Source: an uncultured Bacteroidota bacterium
Lineage (GTDB): Bacteria > Bacteroidota > Bacteroidia > Chitinophagales > Chitinophagaceae
DNA length: 9,627 bases
Direction: 5' to 3'
NCBI GenBank assembly: GCA_938008665.1
Contig: CALLKA010000105.1
Span: 1 to 9,627 of the forward strand
In this document: positions 1 through 6,355 of the stretch, piece after piece
How positions within the stretch are numbered: position 1 is the first letter of the stretch
Layout of the letters: every line of letters starts with the position of its first letter
Notes under the pieces: model-generated
Seen by the model: the letters and a program-made list of their open reading frames with translations, nothing else
Told to the model about the DNA's origin: nothing
Databases searched by the model: none
Translations under genes and position numbers: made by a program

Positions 1-1043
1 AAATTGGGTATCCAGGCAGCTATCATCGGAGGCAAATTCCCTTTGGTTGAAAATATTGTAGAGAATCGATCTGTAATAATAAATAAGGCTGCTATAGCGA
101 ATCCCATAGCCAAATGCGAACCGCTGCCACCCCTAATTTTACGGCCTGCAATGATGGCCCCAATTAAAGTAAGTAACAATACGGTAACAGGGGTTGCATC
201 ACGACGATACCTTTCAATTTTTAATTCATTCGTTCCCTCAGAGCCCCTCATTTCTTCCAACTTGATTTGTTGGATAAGTTGCGGTGTGGTTAGTTTGTCT
301 TTAGTGTATCTGTCTTTTTCTAAATCAACAGGTTTAAATGCAAGCTTTTTATGCATACTCTGTGTGTAAGAAACCGTTTCTCTATTATCAAAAACTTTTC
401 TTTCAATCACTTCATTCAAAAGCCAATCTTTGTTAGCGGTATCATATAAAATCATTTCAGCTCTTATATTTGAAATTACTTTCCCATTTTTTACTTGATA
501 GGAAAAATAATTACTGCCTCGATTGGTTGCTGTGTCATAGCCATAGATACCTGCATAGGTTGATGAATCAATTTTAAAATAAATATCTGTCGAACTTTGC
601 AATAACGCATTATAACTTGAACGCGCATCAATATAAGTAGCTTCAAATCCACCTCTGATTTTTTCAGCTTTTGGAATAATCCATTGATTGGATACCCATA
701 AAAATAAACCCAACAATGCACCGCCCAACACATAGGGCCTTAACCAACGATTATAGGAAACCCCACTTGCAATGATGGCCACAATTTCTGTCTGTCCGGC
801 CATTTTGGAAGTAAAGAAAATTACAGCGATAAAAACAAATAGGGGGAATAATAAAGCGATGATATGTGGTATAAATCCATAGTAATAATGAGTAATCACT
901 TCGCCTGCGGATAATCCAGATTTTACAAAGTCATCTGTTTTTTCACTTGCATCAATCACTACGGCTATCACTGCAAATAAAAATATGGCGAAGAAAAAAA
1001 CCGCCAAAAACTTTTTCAATATGTACCAATCTAATTTTTTCAA
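1..1043 (-). CDS. lptG: LptF/LptG family permease (LPS export), 3' end cut by window edge
   Basis: Inner-membrane permease of the LptBFG transporter, which extracts lipopolysaccharide from the inner membrane and passes it to the periplasmic Lpt bridge. The visible 347 residues show the family layout. There is an N-terminal helix (about 12-30) after MKKLDWYILKKF, a second hydrophobic stretch (about 55-78), a conserved cytoplasmic segment SGVSYNRWLRPY (93-104) where family members contact the LptB ATPase, and a third helix (about 103-119). A soluble periplasmic domain (about 125-280) follows, then C-terminal helices (about 283-300 and 309-325). The start is TTG at 1043: a TAA codon lies directly upstream in frame, so no earlier start is possible, and the resulting N terminus matches the family. 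The gene lies 11 bp behind tgt, a common Bacteroidota pairing, and is probably cotranscribed with it. Roughly the last 15-25 residues are missing. LptF and LptG are hard to tell apart; LptG is favoured by size and by the tgt neighbour. Confidence 0.9.
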   Translation of the reverse strand, partial: MKKLDWYILKKFLAVFFFAIFLFAVIAVVIDASEKTDDFVKSGLSAGEVITHYYYGFIPHIIALLFPLFVFIAVIFFTSKMAGQTEIVAIIASGVSYNRWLRPYVLGGALLGLFLWVSNQWIIPKAEKIRGGFEATYIDARSSYNALLQSSTDIYFKIDSSTYAGIYGYDTATNRGSNYFSYQVKNGKVISNIRAEMILYDTANKDWLLNEVIERKVFDNRETVSYTQSMHKKLAFKPVDLEKDRYTKDKLTTPQLIQQIKLEEMRGSEGTNELKIERYRRDATPVTVLLLTLIGAIIAGRKIRGGSGSHLAMGFAIAALFIITDRFSTIFSTKGNLPPMIAAWIPN

Positions 1044-1054
1044 TTAATGTTTGG

Positions 1055-2194
1055 TTATAAGCGTTGACTAATTTGTGCTACCATACTTGTTTTCCAACTG
1101 GAGTAATCTCCCAATTGTATATGTTTTCGCGCCTCTCCTACTAACCAAAGATAAAAAGATAGATTCTGAATACTTGCCAATTGCAAGCCTAATATTTCAT
1201 CTGCCATAAATAAATGTCTGCAGTATGCTTTGGTATAATATTGACTTAATTCATTAGGTAACCCTGGATCTAAGGGGGAGAAATCTTTCGCCCATTTCAA
1301 ATTCTTAATATTGATCACCCCTTGCGAAGTAAATATCATTCCATTACGACCATTGCGTGTTGGCATAACACAATCAAACATATCCACACCCAAATCAATG
1401 GCTTCTAAAATATTCCAAGGTGTTCCCACGCCCATTAAATATCTGGGCTTATGCACTGGTAAATTTTCACAACACAATGCTGTAAAATCATATAACTGTT
1501 GTTCAGGCTCTCCCACACTTAATCCGCCGATGGCATTACCCACTGCATTTTTTGAACTGATGTATTCGCAGGATGCCTTTCTTAAATCTTCATAAATTCC
1601 CCCTTGCACAATGGGAAATAAATTTTGTGTATATCCATATTTATCAGGCGTGTTATCAAATTGATGCACACATTTATCCAACCATACATGGGTTAAATCC
1701 ATGCTCTTTTTAACATAATCATATTCACTTGGAAAAGGCGGGCATTCATCAAAGGCCATAATAATATCACCACCAATGGTTCTTTGAATATCCATCACTT
1801 TTTCGGGGCTAAACAAATGTTTGCTGCCATCAATATGCGATTGAAATATTACGCCCTCTGGCTTAATCTTACGGTTGTTCGCTAAAGAGAAAACCTGATA
1901 GCCACCACTATCGGTTAATATGGGGCGATCCCAACCCATAAACTGATGCAAGCCACCAGCAGCCTCAAGTACTTCAAGCCCTGGTCTTAGGTATAAATGA
2001 TAAGTATTACCCAATATAATTTGGGCATTGATGTCCTTTTTCAGTTGCTGCTGTGTCACTGCTTTTACCGAACCAATGGTTCCAACTGGCATGAATATAG
2101 GTGTTTCAATCACCCCATGATCGGTGGTAATTTTACCAGCCCTAGCCGAGCCTGTTTTACTTTGGGTTTGCAATTCAAATGTTAATGCCGCCAT
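1055..2194 (-). CDS. tgt: tRNA-guanine transglycosylase (queuosine synthesis)
   Basis: Exchanges guanine 34 in the anticodon of tRNAs with GUN anticodons for the queuosine precursor preQ1. It is full length at 379 residues. Visible family signatures are the TDSGGYQVFSL segment with Asp95 (the general acid/base position), FDECPP at 148-153, VQGG at 196-199, GGLSVGEP at 223-230 for substrate binding, and DMFDCVMPTRNGRNG at 271-285 with the nucleophile position Asp274. These support an active enzyme. The oddity is the zinc site. The usual C-x-C-x-x-C followed about 26 residues later by His is absent: the region reads FSPLDPGLPNELSQYYTKAY (305-324), and the position of the zinc His in the SIHN motif is Gln343. 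From memory, loss of the cysteines is common in Bacteroidota Tgt, while the His is usually kept. The start ATG sits 4 nt after a TACCTTTG promoter box. lptG follows 11 bp downstream. Confidence 0.97.
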   Translation of the reverse strand: MAALTFELQTQSKTGSARAGKITTDHGVIETPIFMPVGTIGSVKAVTQQQLKKDINAQIILGNTYHLYLRPGLEVLEAAGGLHQFMGWDRPILTDSGGYQVFSLANNRKIKPEGVIFQSHIDGSKHLFSPEKVMDIQRTIGGDIIMAFDECPPFPSEYDYVKKSMDLTHVWLDKCVHQFDNTPDKYGYTQNLFPIVQGGIYEDLRKASCEYISSKNAVGNAIGGLSVGEPEQQLYDFTALCCENLPVHKPRYLMGVGTPWNILEAIDLGVDMFDCVMPTRNGRNGMIFTSQGVINIKNLKWAKDFSPLDPGLPNELSQYYTKAYCRHLFMADEILGLQLASIQNLSFYLWLVGEARKHIQLGDYSSWKTSMVAQISQRL

Positions 2195-2198
2195 GGGA

Positions 2199-2206
2199 CA
2201 AAGGTA
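2199..2206 (-). promoter_or_regulatory. Bacteroidota -7 promoter box for tgt-lptG
   Basis: TACCTTTG on the minus strand is an exact match to the Bacteroidota sigma-ABfr -7 consensus TAnnTTTG. It ends 4 nt before the tgt ATG, so transcription would begin at or within a few bases of the start codon. I see no convincing -33 box (TTTG/TTG) at the right distance. The call rests on the consensus match and on an equivalent box in front of the divergent gene. Confidence 0.55.
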
Positions 2207-2267
2207 AGGTCAAAAAGGATGTTTTCCACATTCAATATTCAAGTGTATAAGCTGTCCCGGCATGCTT

Positions 2268-2275
2268 TACTTTTG
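2268..2275 (+). promoter_or_regulatory. Bacteroidota -7 promoter box for glycosyltransferase-rsmG
   Basis: TACTTTTG matches TAnnTTTG exactly and lies 4 nt before the ATG at 2280, the same spacing as on the tgt side. It overlaps the reading frame that would begin at the upstream ATG (2262). If the box is real, that ATG is not in the mRNA and 2280 is the true start. The -33 region is not clear. Confidence 0.55.
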
Positions 2276-2279
2276 TAGC

Positions 2280-3407
2280 ATGTTAACCAACCCATTACTA
2301 TCTACTATATTGATAGGCGCTTTTGTATTTATTATAGCCGTACAGTTATTTTATTATTTGTTTTTTTTCCTCAGACTTGCTCTTTATAAGAAAAAAACCA
2401 AGCAAGTAAATGTAGAACACCCTATTTCAGTAGTAATATGCGCGCGCGACGAAGCTCATAATTTGGCGAATAATTTACCAGGGGTATTGGTACAAAAATA
2501 CAGTACGACCCATGAGGTTGTTTTAGTGAATGATAATTCAGAAGATGAAACAAAATATTTGATTGAAGAATTTAAAAAATCATTTAAAAATTTAAACCCC
2601 GTTTTACTTTCTCAGGAAGCTAAAATGATTAATGGAAAAAAATTCCCTTTGTCTATTGGAATTAAATCTGCGAAAAACGAAACCTTATTATTAACCGATG
2701 CAGATTGTGTTCCTGCTAGCGAACATTGGATGCAATTAATGCAGGATGGCTATGATGATGATATTGAAATTGTATTAGGATATGGCGCTTACAGAAAAAA
2801 GCCAGGCATCCTAAATAAGTTAATTCGCTTTGAGACTTTTCAAACTGCATTACAATATTTCTCCTATGCCATTGCTGGCATGCCTTATATGGGTGTTGGC
2901 CGCAACTTATCTTATAAGAAAGAAGTGTTTTTACGCAACAAAGGTTTCTCCTCCATTAATCAGATGCCTAGCGGGGATGATGATTTATTCATCAATCAGG
3001 TGGCCAATAAAAACAACACGGCCATTGTGATTGATCATGATGCACACACGATTAGTGAGCCCAAAACAACTTTTCAGGATTGGATGAATCAAAAGTATCG
3101 TCATTATACTACGAGTAAGTATTATAAAACATCCCACGCGGCATTACTTGGTTTATTTGCATTTAGTCAATTTTTAGTGTATCCTATTTTTATTGCAGCA
3201 CTCATACTTACCCAACAATATATTTTATTGATTAGCTTATGGGCACTTCGCTTGATTGTACAAGGAAGTATTTTAAGAGGCACTATGAAAAAGTTAAATG
3301 AATTGGATCTTTGGCCTTGGTTTATTTTATTTGATTTTTGGTCTATGTTCTATTATTTATTTACCTTGCCTAGCGTATGGAAAGCCCCACAGAAAAATTG
3401 GAACTAA
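2280..3407 (+). CDS. membrane-anchored family 2 glycosyltransferase
   Basis: Predicted to transfer a sugar from a nucleotide-sugar donor on the cytoplasmic face of the inner membrane; acceptor and product cannot be told from sequence. The 375 residues contain an N-terminal membrane helix (about 8-36) and then a GT-A domain. Its first strand is PISVVICARDEAHNL (48-62), followed by VVLVNDNSEDET (80-91), the metal-binding DxD in TDADC (139-143), and SGDDD (231-235), the likely catalytic acidic motif. QKYRH (271-275) occupies the place of the QxxRW motif of processive enzymes. Hydrophobic stretches at about 286-312, 313-332 and 346-363 anchor the C terminus. An in-frame ATG at 2262 would add six residues (MLYFCS), but the promoter box at 2268-2275 lies inside that extension, so 2280 is preferred. 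The 3' end overlaps rsmG by 31 bp, suggesting one transcript and coupled translation. Cell-envelope polysaccharide or glycolipid synthesis is likely (inference). Confidence 0.88.
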   Translation: MLTNPLLSTILIGAFVFIIAVQLFYYLFFFLRLALYKKKTKQVNVEHPISVVICARDEAHNLANNLPGVLVQKYSTTHEVVLVNDNSEDETKYLIEEFKKSFKNLNPVLLSQEAKMINGKKFPLSIGIKSAKNETLLLTDADCVPASEHWMQLMQDGYDDDIEIVLGYGAYRKKPGILNKLIRFETFQTALQYFSYAIAGMPYMGVGRNLSYKKEVFLRNKGFSSINQMPSGDDDLFINQVANKNNTAIVIDHDAHTISEPKTTFQDWMNQKYRHYTTSKYYKTSHAALLGLFAFSQFLVYPIFIAALILTQQYILLISLWALRLIVQGSILRGTMKKLNELDLWPWFILFDFWSMFYYLFTLPSVWKAPQKNWN

Positions 3408-4018
3408 TCACAAAATATTTTGCCGACTTCACGCCGCATCAACTACAACAGTTTGCGACCTTGGAAGAAGCATATAAGGATTGGAATGCGAAAATCAATG
3501 TTGTATCCCGTAAAGATATTGAACAACTATATTTACACCATGTATTACACAGCCTTTCCATAGCTGCCATTGCGGATTGGGAAAAAGGTACACAGGTGAT
3601 TGATATTGGCTGTGGTGGTGGATTCCCATGTGTGCCTTTGGCTATTTTTTTTCCTGATGTACAGTTTTTAGCAGTGGACAGTATTGCTAAAAAACTAAAA
3701 GTGGTAGATGCCGTTTGCGAGATGGCAGGAATAAAAAATATTACAACGAAGCATACCCGAGCCGAGGAAATTAAAAACAAAAAGTTTGATTACGCCATTA
3801 GTCGCGCCGTTGCGCCATTGAAAGATTTATGGAGATGGGCTGGACCATTACTAATAAAAAAGGCGAACCAACCCAATGGATTGATTTGCCTTAAAGGTGG
3901 CGACTTACACCAAGAAATTTTTGAAAGTGGTGTACGTCCTAAAATGATGTCTATCTATGATATTTTCCCAGAAGCATATTTTCAAGAAAAATTTATCATT
4001 CAAGTTAAGAAGCCTTAA
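3377..4018 (+). CDS. rsmG: 16S rRNA (guanine-527 N7)-methyltransferase RsmG
   Basis: Methylates N7 of G527 in the 530 loop of 16S rRNA using S-adenosylmethionine; loss in other bacteria gives low-level streptomycin resistance. The 213 residues match the family length. An N-terminal helical part contains WNAKINVVSRKDIEQLYLHH (36-55). The SAM-binding motif I is VIDIGCGGGFPCVPLAIFFP (74-93), and AVDS (99-102) ends the second strand. SRAVAPL (142-148) and LICLKGG (169-175) are the family signatures later in the Rossmann fold. Cys85 stands where most relatives have Gly in GFPG, probably a harmless change. The start at 3377 lies inside the end of the glycosyltransferase gene (31-bp overlap in another frame), so it is probably translated from the same mRNA. 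Its stop is 8 bp from the stop of the opposing peptidase gene, and no hairpin terminator is visible between them. Confidence 0.96.
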   Translation: MESPTEKLELITKYFADFTPHQLQQFATLEEAYKDWNAKINVVSRKDIEQLYLHHVLHSLSIAAIADWEKGTQVIDIGCGGGFPCVPLAIFFPDVQFLAVDSIAKKLKVVDAVCEMAGIKNITTKHTRAEEIKNKKFDYAISRAVAPLKDLWRWAGPLLIKKANQPNGLICLKGGDLHQEIFESGVRPKMMSIYDIFPEAYFQEKFIIQVKKP

Positions 4019-4026
4019 TTATTTTA

Positions 4027-5928
4027 TTAGTTAGGTATTTCTAATTTATTATTACTTCTATTTAAATCCGGCATGCGATAGCTTGGATCAATTTCTATTG
4101 ATTTTAAAGCAGATAATGGTTTGCTAGTTTCAAAAGTATAGGTTGGCGCAACCCATTGCCAACTCTTATGTACGATGCGGTTAACTGAGCTTTCTGTGCC
4201 TTTTGCACCTAACATTAAATCAAGTGGCATATAATGTAATTCAGTTGTGCCATCTTTATAAGTAATCAAAACTTCAATAGGCATAGGTAGTTTACCTAAT
4301 CGTTGTATGCTAATGATCGCTGTATTATTTCCTGCTTGAATATCATTCAAACCATAATCAATTGTTTTGGTTGAGTTCACCCAATATTCTTTTAACCATT
4401 GCAATTGCAATCCACTCGTTTTTTCAGCTACACGGAAAAAATCATTTGCATTGGGGTGTTTGAATTTCCAAGTGTTATAATAATTTAATAAAACCGCATC
4501 ACGCACTGAATCTCCAATGACATAGCCTAACAACCCTAACAAGGTTGCTCCTTTTGAATAAGCTGCATTACTATAGGCATAGTTGGTATTAAAATGATCG
4601 GCATGTGTACTTGCTGGCTCTTCCAATCCACTCTTAGCTAAAGCCATATAGCCTGCATAACTTCCCGCTTGGGTTAAAGGCAAATCTAATTTTGCTTTTT
4701 CCACACTCGCAAGTACTTGTGCCTTTGCACGCTCACTAATAAAAGGAGATTGCGCAGCTGCATTTGCATCGTACCATCTTGATACTTTACTTTCCGCAAA
4801 TGTTGCAAAGCCTTCATCTATCCAAGCAAACAAACTTTCGTTACTTCCTAAAACCTGCTGATACCAGTTGTGCATCCACTCATGAAACACCGTACCTAAA
4901 CTTGGGCCTTTAATTAAAGTTGCCATCGCATATTCCATGCCGCCATCCCCTCCTTGAATAAATGAATATTGTGGGTAAGGATATGCACCAAAGTTTTTTT
5001 CGATATAAGGCAATACTTTTTCAGCAGCATATAATATATTGGCCCATGCACTATCTGATTTTGCATCTTTCTCTTTATAATAAACATGTATTGTTAAACC
5101 CTTGCGGACTTCCTTAGACAAATGTTTGAATTGATCATCTGCAGCCCAAACAAAATCATGAATATTATTTCCTTTAAAATTCCAAGTTTTTAATCCTTGC
5201 GCATTTGCAACTGCATTTGGATTTTGTAAAACCCCTGTTGCAGCAACCGTATAGTTTTTAGCTAATTGTAAGCTTACATCAAAATTGCCCCATACGCCAT
5301 AAAATTCACGTGCGATATAAGGATTTGTACTCCAGCCTTGATAATCATACTCTACCATTTTAGGATACCATTGACTCATGGAGAAACGAACACCTTCGGC
5401 ATTGTCCCTACCTGAACGACGAATTTGCTTTGGCACTTGTGCTTCAAATACCAATGATAATTTTGCAGAAGTTTTTGGTGCAATTGGATTGGTTAATTGT
5501 ACTTCTAAAATAGTTTCGTGTTCAATTAATTTTTGCTGCTTACCGCCAATTAAAATTTGACTGACTCTTTGGTATCCAATTTCAGCAGGTGTTAATTTCT
5601 GTATACGATCGGTAACGCGCGCGTCCCAATCTTTGATCACATCACCTCTTCTACTCGTCATGGTATTTTTTCCCAATTCTCTGCTACGAATATCCATGGA
5701 CGAATAGGGCTGAAAAGCATTCCAGTATAAATGAAAATATACTTTACGTAAAGTATCGGTTGAATTATTGGTATAAACAATTTCCTCTGTTCCTTTTATA
5801 ATATTGGTATTTACATCCAATGCTGCTTTGATATTATAATTGATATGCTGCTGCCAACGGTCGGCTTGCGCTGTACCGAAATTTACAGAAAACAGAAATA
5901 ATGCAATAAGACCTAATAGCTTCTTCAT
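4027..5928 (-). CDS. secreted M1-family zinc metallopeptidase (aminopeptidase-like)
   Basis: Probable zinc aminopeptidase of the gluzincin M1 family, acting in the periplasm or outside the cell. The start at 5928 gives 633 residues and a clean Sec signal peptide, MKKLLGLIALFLFSVNFGTA, with likely cleavage after AQA (residue 22). An in-frame ATG at 5958 would put ten polar residues in front of the signal and is less likely. The beta-sandwich N-terminal domain (about 30-270) is followed by the catalytic domain. This has GGMEY (329-333) in place of the classic GAMEN substrate motif, the zinc motif HEWMH (349-353), and WIDEGFATF with Glu372 as third ligand, exactly 18 residues after the second His. 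Tyr457 in YSKGATLL is the likely transition-state tyrosine. The C-terminal part is short (to residue 633), without the long helical domain of larger M1 enzymes and without a recognisable T9SS sorting tail. It lies 91 bp downstream of the fibre gene on the same strand; no exact promoter box is visible, so cotranscription is possible. The substrate is unknown. Confidence 0.93.
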   Translation of the reverse strand: MKKLLGLIALFLFSVNFGTAQADRWQQHINYNIKAALDVNTNIIKGTEEIVYTNNSTDTLRKVYFHLYWNAFQPYSSMDIRSRELGKNTMTSRRGDVIKDWDARVTDRIQKLTPAEIGYQRVSQILIGGKQQKLIEHETILEVQLTNPIAPKTSAKLSLVFEAQVPKQIRRSGRDNAEGVRFSMSQWYPKMVEYDYQGWSTNPYIAREFYGVWGNFDVSLQLAKNYTVAATGVLQNPNAVANAQGLKTWNFKGNNIHDFVWAADDQFKHLSKEVRKGLTIHVYYKEKDAKSDSAWANILYAAEKVLPYIEKNFGAYPYPQYSFIQGGDGGMEYAMATLIKGPSLGTVFHEWMHNWYQQVLGSNESLFAWIDEGFATFAESKVSRWYDANAAAQSPFISERAKAQVLASVEKAKLDLPLTQAGSYAGYMALAKSGLEEPASTHADHFNTNYAYSNAAYSKGATLLGLLGYVIGDSVRDAVLLNYYNTWKFKHPNANDFFRVAEKTSGLQLQWLKEYWVNSTKTIDYGLNDIQAGNNTAIISIQRLGKLPMPIEVLITYKDGTTELHYMPLDLMLGAKGTESSVNRIVHKSWQWVAPTYTFETSKPLSALKSIEIDPSYRMPDLNRSNNKLEIPN

Positions 5929-6019
5929 ATTATTAAATTGAGAAGCTAATTTAAGCAAAATATCATTAAAATTTTCATTTTATAAAAACCTAGCAAAACT
6001 TAACCCTGTTAAAAAATAA

Positions 6020-6355
6020 CTATTGTTTTTTTATTAACTCATTTACCAACTTTTCTAGTGCATCTAAGCGCTTTTTTTGGTCTTCAATAATAGCTTGTTG
6101 TTCCTGAATCCCTTTTGTTAGAATTGGGATTATTGCAGTATAGTTTACACTCAACAACTTATCCTTATCAGCAGATTCATGTACCAAGTCAGGAAGTATC
6201 TTTTGTAATTCTTGAGCAATGAAGCCGTTTTCTATTGTTGTATAATCTGTAGCTTGTATACTTTGTTTTTTCTCATAACTTACCGGACTTAACTTTTGAA
6301 TAGTAGTTAACGAATTAGTAATTGGTTTAATATTTTTCTTTAATCTAAGATCCGA
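6020..6355 (-). other. S74-type intramolecular chaperone and autoprotease domain within the fibre protein
   Basis: Residues 1089-1199 of the fibre protein (numbered from the Met at 9619). The domain begins with SDLRLKKNI, the S74 signature. Ser1089 is at the position of the nucleophile and Lys1094, five residues on, at that of its partner Lys, as known from phage endosialidase chaperones. FIAQELQKILPDLV (1133-1146) and LSVNYTAIIPILTKGIQEQQ (1155-1174) are the other conserved blocks. The final 30 or so residues are a heptad-patterned coiled coil. In the known family the domain assembles the trimer and then cuts itself off just before the Ser. Here that would release 111 residues (inference). 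Confidence 0.85.

Noticed and set aside
4..369. Plus-strand open frame of 121 codons
   Set aside because: It lies wholly opposite the lptG coding region, whose translation matches a known family; the plus-strand product resembles nothing I recognise.
2262..2264. Upstream ATG for the glycosyltransferase
   Set aside because: The six extra residues are encoded by the TACTTTTG promoter box, and the start at 2280 has the same box-to-ATG spacing as tgt.
5956..5958. Upstream ATG for the M1 peptidase
   Set aside because: It would add ten residues, with polar Ser, Gln and Asn, in front of an otherwise typical signal peptide; the ATG at 5928 fits better.
6000..6012. Small inverted repeat TTAAC-cct-GTTAA as terminator of the fibre gene
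   Set aside because: The stem is only five mostly A-T pairs, and the T-run after it on the minus strand is four bases; too weak to call.
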